Below, piece by piece: positions 23,832-32,842 of a DNA stretch of 64,000 nucleotides; the first letter of the stretch is position 1, and each line of letters opens with the position of its first letter. This stretch comes from Candidatus Poribacteria bacterium (GTDB taxonomy: Bacteria > Poribacteria > WGA-4E > WGA-3G). The translations under genes and the position numbers were made by a program. The notes under the pieces were generated by a model. The model was not told the DNA's origin, made no database searches, and saw only the letters and a list, made by a program, of their open reading frames with translations. The DNA lies in contig JAJEEK010000087.1 in NCBI GenBank assembly GCA_022821065.1, positions 1-64,000 of the forward strand, given 5' to 3'.

Positions 23832-25331
23832 TTATGCGTTAAGGTTTGATACCGTATAATTCGGTGCTTCCTCGGTAATATCAATATCGTGTGGATGACT
23901 TTCTCGGTAGCCGCTGCTTGACATTCGGACAAATTGGGTATTCGTGCGTAAGGCACTAATATCTGAAGTTCCACAATACCCCATCGCTGAACGAATGCCA
24001 CCTACCAACTGATAGACGAAATTGCTTAATTTGCCTTTATGTGGAACACGACCCTCAATTCCACGGGGGACAAGTTTAGATAGATCTTCGGTACTATCGG
24101 ACAAATTCCGGGCACTCCGTTTCCGCAATGCCCCGATTGACCCCATTCCTCGATGGATTTTATAGGTTCTACCCTGATAAATTACAGTATCGCCTGGGCT
24201 TTCGTCCGTACCCGCAAGCAAACTTCCAATCATAACGGAGCTCGCCCCCGCACCGATCGCTTTTGCAATGTCGCCGGAATAGCGGATACCGCCATCAGCG
24301 ATGATAGGCACATCTGCTTTATCTGCTTCTTGCGCGCAGTCGTAAATCGCTGTAATTTGGGGGATGCTGACCCCCGCGACGACGCGGGTCGTACATATAG
24401 AACCAGGGCCAACCCCGACCTTCACCGCATCAGCACCGGCATCAATGAGGCTCCGTGTTGCTTCAGGTGTGACGACATTACCTGCGACAAGTTCAACATT
24501 CGAAAAGTGAGACTTAAGGTATTCTGCTGATCGGATAACGTTTTTGGAATGCCCATGTGCTGTATCTAATACGATCACATCAACACCTGCCTCCACCAAA
24601 CGGTCAATATCTTGCAAAGGCGTTGTCGGGAGAACAGCGGCACCGACCCGTAAACGTCCAGCTCTGTCTTTACAGGCTTGGGGAAACATTTGGACTTTGT
24701 CAATATCTTTAATCGTAATTAACCCACAGAGTCGAAAATCTTCGTCTACAATTGGCAGTTTTTCTTTACGAGATTTGTGGAGTATTTCTTTTGCTTTGTC
24801 GAGTGTAATTCCTGGGGATGCGGTAATCAGTCTCTCTTTCGGGGTCATCCGTTCGGTTACGGGGAGGTCCAGGTTATCTTCATATTTAAGATCGCGATTG
24901 GTAATTAAACCGACGAGATACCCATCCTCAGTAACAATAGGCACTCCACCGATGTGGTAACGCTCTGTCACTGCCAAAGCATCACGGATGGTTTTATCCG
25001 CTGTCAGCGTAATCGGTGCAGTAATCATACCACTTTCGGATCGTTTCACACGATCGACTTCAGACACCTGCTCGTTGATAGAGCAGTTATAATGGATTAT
25101 TCCGATGCCTCCTTCTCGGGCGATCGCGATCGCGAGGGCGGATTCGGTGACAGTATCCATAGGTGCGCTACAGATAGGAATGTTTAACCGGAGATTACGC
25201 GTCAGTTGTGTACTCGTATCCACTTGATCAGGCAGCACATCCGATTCAGCCGGAATCAGCAAAACATCGTCGAAAGTTAACCCTTCTTTTGCAAATTTCG
25301 GGGGGAAGACATCGGACATTTTCGTCTCCAT
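23832..25331 (-). CDS. guaB: Inosine-5'-monophosphate dehydrogenase
   Basis: The 499-residue enzyme converts IMP to XMP with NAD+, the first committed step to GMP. The catalytic cysteine is C313 in GSICTTR. '[11 protein letters not shown]' opens the barrel, and two CBS domains interrupt it (about 95-215). '[15 protein letters not shown]' and 'GMGSIGA' mark the phosphate site and flap. AAGGAGGAG stands 6 nt before the ATG, so the start is secure. A consensus promoter lies 130 bp upstream with a small hairpin in the leader. Length and domains are normal. Confidence 0.97.
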   Translation of the reverse strand: METKMSDVFPPKFAKEGLTFDDVLLIPAESDVLPDQVDTSTQLTRNLRLNIPICSAPMDTVTESALAIAIAREGGIGIIHYNCSINEQVSEVDRVKRSESGMITAPITLTADKTIRDALAVTERYHIGGVPIVTEDGYLVGLITNRDLKYEDNLDLPVTERMTPKERLITASPGITLDKAKEILHKSRKEKLPIVDEDFRLCGLITIKDIDKVQMFPQACKDRAGRLRVGAAVLPTTPLQDIDRLVEAGVDVIVLDTAHGHSKNVIRSAEYLKSHFSNVELVAGNVVTPEATRSLIDAGADAVKVGVGPGSICTTRVVAGVSIPQITAIYDCAQEADKADVPIIADGGIRYSGDIAKAIGAGASSVMIGSLLAGTDESPGDTVIYQGRTYKIHRGMGSIGALRKRSARNLSDSTEDLSKLVPRGIEGRVPHKGKLSNFVYQLVGGIRSAMGYCGTSDISALRTNTQFVRMSSSGYRESHPHDIDITEEAPNYTVSNLNA

Positions 25332-25461
25332 CGGAATCTCCTCCTTAATAACAAGTTGAGATAGACAGGATAGGTTCAGAAACGGTGGTTAGGACACCAC
25401 TGCAGGGTTACACGCGGCACATTTACACCGAAAAACGTCGTTCTCCAATTCATTCACAAAT

Positions 25462-25490
25462 ATTATATTATATTTTCGTAGTCTTGTCAA
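25462..25490 (-). promoter_or_regulatory. Consensus sigma70 promoter for guaB
   Basis: On the minus strand, perfect TTGACA (25490-25485), a 17-bp spacer and perfect TATAAT (25467-25462). The leader of about 125 nt contains a GTGGT-GTCCTA-ACCAC hairpin (25393-25408), which could affect guaB expression, though no known riboswitch is evident. Confidence 0.7.
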
Positions 25491-25512
25491 AGCATTTGTC
25501 GCTTTTCCAGGG

Positions 25513-26310
25513 TTATTGACGGTGTACTTGTAAGCGTGCGAGTTCTTCACGGAGTTGTGCGACTTCTGCTTCTGCCTTTTCTGCGCGTGTAGCTTCCCGT
25601 TCTGCGCGTTCTGCTTCCTCTTTTGCGCGTGTGGCTTCCCGTTCTGCGCGTTCTGCTTCTTCTTCTGCGCGTGTGGCTTCCCGTTCTGCGCGCGCTGATG
25701 CTGATTCGGCAGGGGTCTGAAGCCATCTATCAGCGACAGGATCATAGATACCTAAACCGTCATTATCAGCGTGAAAATCTAAACCCAATGAGGGCGAGTG
25801 CAAACCACCCGACGCAACTGGTGAAATCGGGACATATACGCCATCGACCAATGTAAAACCCATTAGTGCTGTTGGTAAGTACAATCCCTCCGCATCATAT
25901 AAGAAGTAGTCTTGTATACCTAATGAAGCATAAAGTTCCTTTTTCCGACTTAAATCATTGCGATACGTGCCTTTGCTCGAAAATTCCATCGCGAAATCAG
26001 GCACCTTCCCCTCCTCCCAGACAAGATAGGTCCTTCGGAGTTTGTTACCCAAACCGAAAGAGACGAGTACATCCGGTGAAACCGATTTTCGCGGGTCCCC
26101 TTTTACATAATACATCAGTATATCACCAGAAACATAGACTTCCGGTCTTTGTGCAAAATATTCCTCAAGGACCTGTATTGTCCGCATGAGGATACGTCTA
26201 TGATAATCGCTGACTGCCATCGGTTTGCCATCCTCTGCGGGATAAAGGTCTGACGCGTCTGTTGGCGCGTAAGGGATAGGTGGCACTTTTTTGTAAGGAG
26301 TTGTTGCCAT
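25513..26310 (-). CDS. Uma2 family nuclease-fold protein with coiled-coil tail
   Basis: The ATG at 26310 is chosen for the AGGAGGG 7 nt upstream; the longer frame from 26355 has none. The N-terminal 190 residues match the Uma2 (DUF820) PD-(D/E)XK family: 'SPDVLVSFG', 'PDFAMEFSSKGT' and 'KKELYASLGIQDYFLYD'. The C-terminal 65 residues are a highly charged coiled coil built from three 14-residue repeats (EREATRAEEEAERA). Members are common in cyanobacteria and some other phyla, and their real substrate is mostly unknown. The gene is alone, with the divergent oxidoreductase upstream. Confidence 0.8.
   Translation of the reverse strand: MATTPYKKVPPIPYAPTDASDLYPAEDGKPMAVSDYHRRILMRTIQVLEEYFAQRPEVYVSGDILMYYVKGDPRKSVSPDVLVSFGLGNKLRRTYLVWEEGKVPDFAMEFSSKGTYRNDLSRKKELYASLGIQDYFLYDAEGLYLPTALMGFTLVDGVYVPISPVASGGLHSPSLGLDFHADNDGLGIYDPVADRWLQTPAESASARAEREATRAEEEAERAEREATRAKEEAERAEREATRAEKAEAEVAQLREELARLQVHRQ
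25573..25698 (-). repeat. Three 42-bp tandem repeats inside the Uma2 gene
   Basis: Three near-identical 42-bp units encode 14 residues each. They make the coiled-coil tail and could gain or lose copies by slippage without shifting the frame. Confidence 0.8.
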
Positions 26311-26487
26311 GATGTGATGTGCCCTCCTGTTCTGTCCAGTGTGTGAAACATTCACGTTACCGGTCTTAAGAATGTTGTTCCTACGGGCCTGTTGGACTTC
26401 TCAATGATTTTTGTTTCCGACATATCCGCCTCAATCAAATTCACCTTAATTATACAATATAACAAAAATTATAGCAACCAAATTTTT

Positions 26488-26516
26488 CTCTCAAAAATCC
26501 GTATCTGTGATATAAT
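26488..26516 (+). promoter_or_regulatory. Promoter for the Gfo/Idh/MocA gene
   Basis: A perfect TATAAT (26511-26516) is preceded by TGA as an extended -10. The -35 (CTCTCA, 17 bp away) is poor. It lies 85 bp before the ATG. Confidence 0.45.
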
Positions 26517-26601
26517 ACTTTCAATACAAAACTTGCAATTATTGACCGGGGTGTTGCTGCGGATATTAGAATACCTCGTCACGGATAAAAGGAGCTGCGA
26601 A

Positions 26602-27645
26602 ATGGATAATCTAAATGTTGGAATTGTTGGACTCGGTTGGGTCGCAGGGGCGCACATTGAAGCCTTTAAAGCCGTTACGGGTTCAGATGTTACGGCTATC
26701 TGCTCACGCCGCGAACACGACGAATCTGTATTGGCTGAGACTTATGGGACGCCGCTGAAAGCATATACCAGTTACGACAAGATGCTCGCTGACCCAGACG
26801 TACATATTATTGATATTTGTACGCCACACCCTTTTCATGCGGAGCAAGCCATTGCCGCTGCGGAAGCAGGGAAACACCTCATCATTGAGAAACCGATCTG
26901 CCTCACGTACGAAGACGCAAGAGCAATTCGGGACGCAGTGAAAAGCAACGGTGTCAAAGTTTGTGTCTGTTTTGAGTGCCGATATAGTGCGCATTTTACA
27001 ATGATCCGTTCGGTAATCGACAATGGACTCCTCGGTGAACTCCACTACGCTGAGGTTGACTATTACCACGGTATAGGACCTTGGTATGGACAATACGAAT
27101 GGAACATGAAAAAAGACTTCGGGGGTAGCACCCTACTCACAGCGGGATGTCATGCCCTTGATGCTCTCCTCTTTTTTATGGACGGGAACGTCGAAGAAGT
27201 GACCAGTTATCACACACAGTCCACCGGTGCTGTTTTTCAACCGTATGAATATAAGACGACGAGTGTGAGTCTGCTTAAGTTTGAAGGTGGTGGAAAGATT
27301 GGGAAAGTTACCTCTTGTGTCGATTGTTTGCAGCCCTACTATTTCCATATCCATCTCGTCGGAAGTGAGGGGAGCCTCCTTGATAATCGCATCTATTCAG
27401 CAAAAATTAAGGGCATGGATAAGAGTCGATGGAGTACACTTGAGACTTCGCTCATTGATTCCGGTGATGTTAGCGATCATCCGTATGAACCACAGTTCCA
27501 AGCATTTATAGACAGTATCGGACGGGGTGAACCGATGCCTTTGACGGATTTCGATACGGCGTTTGAGACGCACCGTGTCGTATTTGCTGCGGATATGTCT
27601 GCGGAAGCGGATGGCAGAACGGTTAAAATGTCCGAACTCGCTTAA
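26602..27645 (+). CDS. Gfo/Idh/MocA family NAD(P)-dependent oxidoreductase
   Basis: The start is the ATG at 26602, with AAAGGAG 7 nt upstream; the open frame reaches 70 codons further 5' without any sign of coding. The 347-residue protein begins with a Rossmann fold ([17 protein letters not shown]) and has '[11 protein letters not shown]' (family EKP) near residue 97. Typical substrates are sugars, inositols and other polyols; this one cannot be named. The C-terminal half is the usual alpha/beta domain. The gene ends 1 bp from the converging membrane-protein gene. Confidence 0.88.
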   Translation: MDNLNVGIVGLGWVAGAHIEAFKAVTGSDVTAICSRREHDESVLAETYGTPLKAYTSYDKMLADPDVHIIDICTPHPFHAEQAIAAAEAGKHLIIEKPICLTYEDARAIRDAVKSNGVKVCVCFECRYSAHFTMIRSVIDNGLLGELHYAEVDYYHGIGPWYGQYEWNMKKDFGGSTLLTAGCHALDALLFFMDGNVEEVTSYHTQSTGAVFQPYEYKTTSVSLLKFEGGGKIGKVTSCVDCLQPYYFHIHLVGSEGSLLDNRIYSAKIKGMDKSRWSTLETSLIDSGDVSDHPYEPQFQAFIDSIGRGEPMPLTDFDTAFETHRVVFAADMSAEADGRTVKMSELA

Positions 27646-27646
27646 G

Positions 27647-28231
27647 CTACCATCGCGTTGCTGCCTCGCGATAAATTTGGATCTGTTCCATATTGCGAGG
27701 CACTGCGATTTGAATAGACTTACGTTTCCGGTTCATGTCTCTAATTACAATCGGGGCACGGAGCATATTCGTCATCGTAACAATCCCGGATCGGTAGAAA
27801 ACCCACATCCGTTGTTCTGTGTAGGGATTGAGAACATACTCTGAAGTGTGTTCGGAAGGGTGTCCGCCTGCCCCAGCAAAGACATCATACTTCGGATAGG
27901 TAAGTTCAACACTTGTATCATGTCCCTCTAAGACCAATTTTTCAGGCGGCGGTTTCGGTGAATAACCGCTCAATTTACAGTTCCGAATCCGGATCGGCGT
28001 GCTTGATTTATTAATCAGGTGTAACGAGACAACGATAGCGAGGCGGTGGTTATCGTCTCGATTGATGAACCATGTATCTTCTGGAATCACCTCTACTGTT
28101 AGTCCGGGAATCCGGCTTTTTTTATGATAGATAACCGCTAACGCGACGAAAGTGATCACACCGAGTGCGACCCAATTGCCGGTCGGGGTGGCTAAGAATT
28201 GCAGCAGCTGCTTTAAAGCTTGTTGTAGCAC
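27647..28231 (-). CDS. Membrane-anchored hypothetical protein
   Basis: A GTG at 28231 inside the end of tsaC, with AAGGAG 5 nt before it, starts a 194-residue protein. It has one N-terminal membrane helix (about 19-36) and a beta-rich outer domain ('LAIVVSLHLINKSSTPIRIRNCKLSGY'). I do not recognise a family. The 19-bp overlap with tsaC indicates coupled translation, but nothing ties its fold to tRNA modification. Confidence 0.65.
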   Translation of the reverse strand: MLQQALKQLLQFLATPTGNWVALGVITFVALAVIYHKKSRIPGLTVEVIPEDTWFINRDDNHRLAIVVSLHLINKSSTPIRIRNCKLSGYSPKPPPEKLVLEGHDTSVELTYPKYDVFAGAGGHPSEHTSEYVLNPYTEQRMWVFYRSGIVTMTNMLRAPIVIRDMNRKRKSIQIAVPRNMEQIQIYREAATRW

Positions 28232-28824
28232 TTAAACTCCTTAGCGAGAGTCTCTTCTGAAATCACACCGTGCCGCCTAATAATCGGTGGTGAGATGGAG
28301 ATGTCGTACACCGTAGATGGGATAGGTCCGGGTGTTTTGCCACCATCAACAATCAGATCAATTCGCGAAGCAAGTTCTTCACTGATTTCTTCTGGCGAGG
28401 TGGCTGGTGGTTCTCCTGATAGGTTCGCACTTGTTATCGCCGCTGGTCCACCAAATGCTTGAAGAATCTGTAGGAGGAGCGGGTTATCTGGAATACGCAC
28501 GCCGACGGTATTACCGCCAGCTGTCAAAACGGGAAGCAGGTTCTTTGCCTCAACGATGACTGTCAAACCACCGGGCCAAAACCGATCTGTGAGATGAAAA
28601 AAGTAATCAGGTAAGTTTTGGGCGACGCGATGGACATCAGAAACCGAACTCAGAACAAGCGGAATCGGTTTACCGTCTGGGCGTCCCTTAAAGTTATAAA
28701 GTTTTTGCACAGCGTCCGGATTAAAAGGATCCGCGCCAATTCCGTAAACTGTATCGGTGGGGATGGCAATAATACCGCCTGACTTCAGGCATTGGACAGC
28801 TTCAACACATACGTCTGCTTCCAA
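28213..28824 (-). CDS. tsaC: L-threonylcarbamoyladenylate synthase (TsaC/YrdC/Sua5), TTG start
   Basis: The 203-residue YrdC-domain protein makes threonylcarbamoyl-AMP from threonine, bicarbonate and ATP. The signatures are 'GGIIAIPTDTVYGIGAD', 'KGRPDGKPIPLVL' and 'AAITSANLSGEP'. Translation starts at TTG 28824: GGAGG lies 9 nt before it, and the ATG upstream is out of frame. It lies 15 bp after tsaD, its partner in t6A synthesis, so both ends of the pathway are co-expressed. The additional C-terminal domain of Sua5 is absent. TsaB and TsaE are not in the window. Confidence 0.93.
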   Translation of the reverse strand: MEADVCVEAVQCLKSGGIIAIPTDTVYGIGADPFNPDAVQKLYNFKGRPDGKPIPLVLSSVSDVHRVAQNLPDYFFHLTDRFWPGGLTVIVEAKNLLPVLTAGGNTVGVRIPDNPLLLQILQAFGGPAAITSANLSGEPPATSPEEISEELASRIDLIVDGGKTPGPIPSTVYDISISPPIIRRHGVISEETLAKEFKCYNKL

Positions 28825-28839
28825 AATCGACTTCCTCCA

Positions 28840-29895
28840 TTAGACATCAACAATAGAACCGTTCGCTGCAGCGTTGAGAGAAAGGTTGTCTCGAAGTCCC
28901 TGCTGATATTTCTGGTAAGCAATCCCTGCAATCATCGCACCGTTATCCGTACACAGGTGCATCGGTGGATAGTAGACTTCAGCACCGATCTCCGCAGCGG
29001 TGGTTTTCAGCGAAGCGCGAAGTGCACTGTTTGCGGCGACCCCACCCGTCAACGTTATCGTTTTAGCACCGGTGGATTTCGCAGCAGCAACTGATTTATA
29101 GGTTAGGACATCAACAACAGCGGCTTGGAAACTGGCGGCAATATCTTCGACGGTTACCGTATCTGGTTCTGTATTTTTCGTGTCTACTTGTCCGTTTGCA
29201 AGGAGGACACCTGCGCGTTGTGCTTTCTCGACAAAATAGCGGACCGAGGTTTTGATGCCGCTAAAACTGAACTGATAGTCGCCGCTATTCCGCATCGGTC
29301 TCGGAAAATCTATTGCTGAAGGATTCCCTTTCTGCGCGAGATCGTCGATAATCTTACCACCGGGAAAGCCGAGTCCGAGATATTTCGCAACTTTATCGTA
29401 GACTTCACCGGCGGCATCGTCTTGTGTGCTGCCCAAGATTTTGTATCGCCACCCTTCGTGAACCTCCACGAGCAGCGTATGTCCGCCGGAAACCGTGAGA
29501 CAGATATGTGGAAATGTTAGGGCATCGTGTACCATATAATTGGCGTAGATATGCCCTTCAATGTGGTTGATACCGAGGAGCGGTAGATTGTGACAATAGG
29601 CGAGACTCTTTGCCGCTGCAACGCCGACCAGCAGTGCTCCGATTAATCCGGGACGGTTTGTCACTGCGATCGCTTCGAGGTCTTTGAATGTAACATCGGC
29701 TGCTGTTAGTGCCTTGTGAACGATGTAGTTGATAGCCTCAATGTGTTTGCGCGACGCAAGTTCTGGGACAACGCCGCCGTATTCTTGATGCACTTCAATC
29801 TGCGAAGCGACGATATTAGAAAGCACTTCTTTGCCATCCGCAACAACGGCTGCAGCGGTTTCATCACATGAAGTATCAATGCCGAGTATTTTCAT
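28840..29895 (-). CDS. tsaD: tRNA N6-threonylcarbamoyladenosine transferase TsaD
   Basis: The 351-residue ASKHA-fold protein transfers the threonylcarbamoyl group to A37 of ANN-decoding tRNAs. H111 and H115 (NHIEGHIYANY) bind the metal. 'GIDTSCDETAAAV' at the N-terminus and 'LTVSGGHTLLV' are family signatures, and 'LTGGVAANSALR' marks the nucleotide site. Length is normal. The ATG is preceded by an A-run and no clear ribosome site, a layout shared with cysS and nuoI. It leads the tsaD-tsaC-membrane protein unit. Confidence 0.96.
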   Translation of the reverse strand: MKILGIDTSCDETAAAVVADGKEVLSNIVASQIEVHQEYGGVVPELASRKHIEAINYIVHKALTAADVTFKDLEAIAVTNRPGLIGALLVGVAAAKSLAYCHNLPLLGINHIEGHIYANYMVHDALTFPHICLTVSGGHTLLVEVHEGWRYKILGSTQDDAAGEVYDKVAKYLGLGFPGGKIIDDLAQKGNPSAIDFPRPMRNSGDYQFSFSGIKTSVRYFVEKAQRAGVLLANGQVDTKNTEPDTVTVEDIAASFQAAVVDVLTYKSVAAAKSTGAKTITLTGGVAANSALRASLKTTAAEIGAEVYYPPMHLCTDNGAMIAGIAYQKYQQGLRDNLSLNAAANGSIVDV

Positions 29896-30006
29896 TTTTT
29901 TTTCGAATAAGTAGATTTAGATGTAGTTAATTTTTTTTGTACGCAAAAATCTGCGTCATATTTTTTTCCGATGGATTAGGGTCTGTCGGTTCAGGTTGGC
30001 GCAATG

Positions 30007-30039
30007 GCACAAACTAACAGTTTATGCTACAAAAGAGCA
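30007..30039 (+). repeat. Fragment of the GGACTTACGC MITE-like element
   Basis: The 33 bases are identical to 58177-58209, the right part of a full element. The terminal inverted repeats are missing here, so it is a truncated or eroded copy, placed between dprA and tsaD. Confidence 0.7.
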
Positions 30040-30056
30040 GCGTATGAGATAATTTG

Positions 30057-31262
30057 CTACCCACTCTTAGCAAATTGTTTTCCGGGCAGTTGCTGGACGA
30101 CACCTTTGAGTTCCAACATCAGCAGTACACTTGAAACCTGACCAATCGGGAGTTTTGTAGTGCGCACGATGGTGTCAATATGTGATGCGGGGTCTTCAAT
30201 CGCATCGAAGACGGTTCTCTCATCCGGCGTTAAATCTGGCGGAGGTGTGATCTGGGGAGGTTGTTCCGCTTCAACGGAGGGTTGTGCGGTGGCACGCTTC
30301 TCAACGACTGGTATTTCTGGAGAGGATTCGATTTCTACATCCGGCATCGGTGATGCAGATGCGGCGGACTGTATCTGGTTGACTGCGTGCCGTGGTAACT
30401 CGTTGAGGAGATCATCGACCGTATTGACAAGTTTCGCACCGTTATTGATTAATTTGTGGGTGCCGGTTGAGAGTTCGGAAAAGATCTCACCGGGTACAGC
30501 GAACACTTCCCTACCTTGTTCACCAGCGAGGCGTGCGGTAATGAGCGCGCCGCTACGGTTCGAGGCTTCCACGACGACCGTTCCGAGTGTCAATCCGCTA
30601 ATGATACGGTTACGCCGTGGAAAATTTTTTGGCTTCGGCTTGGTTTCCATCGGAAATTCGGAAATGAGTGCACCGGATTCCGTAATTTTCTCAGCAAGAT
30701 CGGTATTCGCCGCTGGATAAATGAAACTCAAGCCGCTTCCCATAACCGCGACTGTTCTACCACCGGATTCCAGAGCACCACGGTGTGCTGAGGTATCGAT
30801 CCCTTTTGCTAAACCACTAATGATTGTCAATCCACGCTGTGCAAGTTGATAGCTCAACCGATAACTCGCCTTCCTCCCGTAATCCTTCGCGTCACGAGAA
30901 CCGACGAGCGCGAGGCTTAGCGAGTCTTCTGATGTCAGTTCACCTCTGATATAAATCACAATCGGTGGTGTATCAATTTCCTTCAAGAGTGCAGGATATG
31001 CGGTATCATAAAGCGTCAGCACTTGACAACCATATTCCTGTATTAATTCCAATTCACGTTCTATCGGATATTGAACGGGTTTACGCTGTAAGAGATCACG
31101 CATAGCAGGCGTAAGTCCCTTGATCTCACTGAGTTCATCAGATGTTGCCTGAAGTGCACGTTCTGCACTCCCAAAAACATCACGCAAGATTTGAACGGTT
31201 TTTAGTCCAACACCTTGAACCATATTTAGATGAATGAGGCTGATCGTCTCATTAGAGAGCAT
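30057..31262 (-). CDS. dprA: DNA processing protein DprA
   Basis: The 401-residue DprA/Smf protein loads RecA onto incoming single-stranded DNA in transformation and recombination. An N-terminal HhH segment ('MVQGVGLKTVQILRDVFGS') is followed by the Rossmann-like core ('LALVGSRDAKDYG', 'IISGLAKGIDTSAHRGAL', 'NRIISGL', 'SNRSGALITARLA') and a C-terminal winged helix after a Pro/Ser-rich linker (about 300-340). AAGGTGA precedes the ATG. No other competence gene is seen in the window. Confidence 0.95.
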   Translation of the reverse strand: MLSNETISLIHLNMVQGVGLKTVQILRDVFGSAERALQATSDELSEIKGLTPAMRDLLQRKPVQYPIERELELIQEYGCQVLTLYDTAYPALLKEIDTPPIVIYIRGELTSEDSLSLALVGSRDAKDYGRKASYRLSYQLAQRGLTIISGLAKGIDTSAHRGALESGGRTVAVMGSGLSFIYPAANTDLAEKITESGALISEFPMETKPKPKNFPRRNRIISGLTLGTVVVEASNRSGALITARLAGEQGREVFAVPGEIFSELSTGTHKLINNGAKLVNTVDDLLNELPRHAVNQIQSAASASPMPDVEIESSPEIPVVEKRATAQPSVEAEQPPQITPPPDLTPDERTVFDAIEDPASHIDTIVRTTKLPIGQVSSVLLMLELKGVVQQLPGKQFAKSG

Positions 31263-31358
31263 AGTTCACCTTGCGCGATGTATCGGTAGGATAATCTTGA
31301 CAGGAGTGTGTATAAACATTTCGTCCTCAATCGGGGTACAAAACCCTCGTACAAGATA

Positions 31359-31952
31359 TTACTCTTCTGTTGTTCCTGCTTCTGCTGTTTCTTCAGATGG
31401 AAGTGCATAATAGAGTTCAATTTCTTGAATCTTCTTGTATTCCGATGCACTTGGTGCCCCCGTTTCGCCGCGTGTGGAGCGTTTCTGTCCACCTACGCGT
31501 CGAGAATCCGAACGCCGCGGTACTTTCAGACGGAACTTGGTTGTCATGATCGGAGCTTTCAAAGTGAACCGATAAATAGGACGCATGTTGTCCCGGACCT
31601 CTTTCATTGTGATCCATTTGCCGTCTTCGTCCATATACTGCGCTGCAAAGAATTCCATTTGTCCCGGTTCGGCTTTCACGACGACCTGCTGAATCGTTTG
31701 TGGATTCCGCCATCTGAGCACTGCTTCGGTGTATTTATCGGACTCCATTTGCGATGCCTCATCCTTTTCATCTTCGAGGATAGGTCCTGTCTCTCCAATT
31801 GAATAGATATTATCGTCGTGGAATTTGGTATCCTCACTTGCCGCATTAAGCGCGATATTTTTACTCCAGTTATAATCAGGGTTTGACGCAAGGATACACC
31901 CCGACAGACCGATGACCACACAGAGTGCCATCACTAATAACACAAAACGCAT
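31359..31952 (-). CDS. Lipoprotein, function unknown, first of a related pair
   Basis: The ATG at 31952, after AAGGAGG, gives 197 residues with a classical lipoprotein signal (VIGLSGC), so Cys19 would be lipidated. The mature part looks like a discoidin-type beta-sandwich ending 'KIQEIELYYA', with a very basic loop (SRRVGGQKRSTRG) that is odd for a surface protein. The upstream gene at 32055-32690 ends in a similar 'KIREIELYGY', so the two are paralogues. The longer frame from 32045 lacks a site. Function is unknown. Confidence 0.7.
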   Translation of the reverse strand: MRFVLLVMALCVVIGLSGCILASNPDYNWSKNIALNAASEDTKFHDDNIYSIGETGPILEDEKDEASQMESDKYTEAVLRWRNPQTIQQVVVKAEPGQMEFFAAQYMDEDGKWITMKEVRDNMRPIYRFTLKAPIMTTKFRLKVPRRSDSRRVGGQKRSTRGETGAPSASEYKKIQEIELYYALPSEETAEAGTTEE

Positions 31953-32054
31953 GATTGCCTCCTTGTTGTTTGGAACGGAAAAAATCCGGTCCTCGATAGT
32001 ATTGTGAAATTGAGACGGTATTGGCAATAACCGTCTCGGTTCCATACTTTCATT

Positions 32055-32690
32055 TTACTCTAAGTCGAGTAAATCATCAAGTTCTTTCTCACGATTCTCC
32101 GAAGCCTCCTCGGCTTCTACCTGTTCAGCGGTTTTGTAACCATAGAGTTCTATCTCTCGGATCTTTGCAGCCGCGCGGCGATTGCCTGTATTCCACCCTC
32201 TACCTGCGGAACGTGCGCGTTGCCGCCGATTTAGCAGGGCATCATCTTTGGTGCCCAAAACCCGGAGCCGAATCCGGTCCGTCGGGTATGGAATTAACAG
32301 CGAAATCTGGAACGGACTCTGCTTGACGCTTTTCACATCTTTAATCAGTTGCCAGTCAGCTTCAACGGCAATACTCCCTTTATCTGCGTAAATATCGAAC
32401 GCTGACAAATTATCCGAATGTATAACAATCCGACGGATAACCTTTTTTTCTGGCAATGTAATTACCACTTGTGACGCAGCATTCGCCCCCATAAACCCTT
32501 CCGTACTTGCAGGGAACGTTGTTTCACCCACGGTGTTCATCTTGCCGTCAATCATCTGTGGACTTGTCGCCTGAACGCCTTCCATCAACGCATAATTTTC
32601 GCTCCATTCTTGCTCCGAAAAGAGCGCGCTGCATCCAGCTATGAAAATCAAACAAATTAATGAAAGGGTTACTGTGAATCGATAAAACAT
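32055..32690 (-). CDS. Lipoprotein, function unknown, second of a related pair
   Basis: AAGGAG precedes the ATG. The 211-residue protein has a lipobox IAGC (lipid on Cys20), then a beta-sandwich with 'SENYALMEGVQATSPQMIDGKMNTVGET', resembling discoidin/F5-8 carbohydrate-binding folds, and 'KIREIELYGY' near the end. A basic loop (NRRQRARSAGRG) matches that of its neighbour in position. The acidic tail (EELDDLLDLE-like) is short. The pair is adjacent on one strand with a gap of 102 bp and is likely co-expressed. Confidence 0.7.
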   Translation of the reverse strand: MFYRFTVTLSLICLIFIAGCSALFSEQEWSENYALMEGVQATSPQMIDGKMNTVGETTFPASTEGFMGANAASQVVITLPEKKVIRRIVIHSDNLSAFDIYADKGSIAVEADWQLIKDVKSVKQSPFQISLLIPYPTDRIRLRVLGTKDDALLNRRQRARSAGRGWNTGNRRAAAKIREIELYGYKTAEQVEAEEASENREKELDDLLDLE

Positions 32691-32842
32691 TTTTCAACTC
32701 CTTATTTAAGAAATGGCGTTATTTTTCTTTCACTTATGTCGTAGTTTTACGTGAACCTACTCGGTCTGTGGTGTCCAGAACAGATATTCACGTTCTTTTC
32801 AAATACATCTTAAGGATTGAGCATATTTATAAACCTACGCTG

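Noticed and set aside
26392..26601. Seventy-codon N-terminal extension of the Gfo/Idh/MocA protein
   Set aside because: The extension crosses the promoter region, and the internal ATG has a strong ribosome site directly before the Rossmann fold.
30007..30039. CRISPR-like repeats
   Set aside because: The repeats found are dispersed singly across the window with no regular spacers; no cas gene is present.
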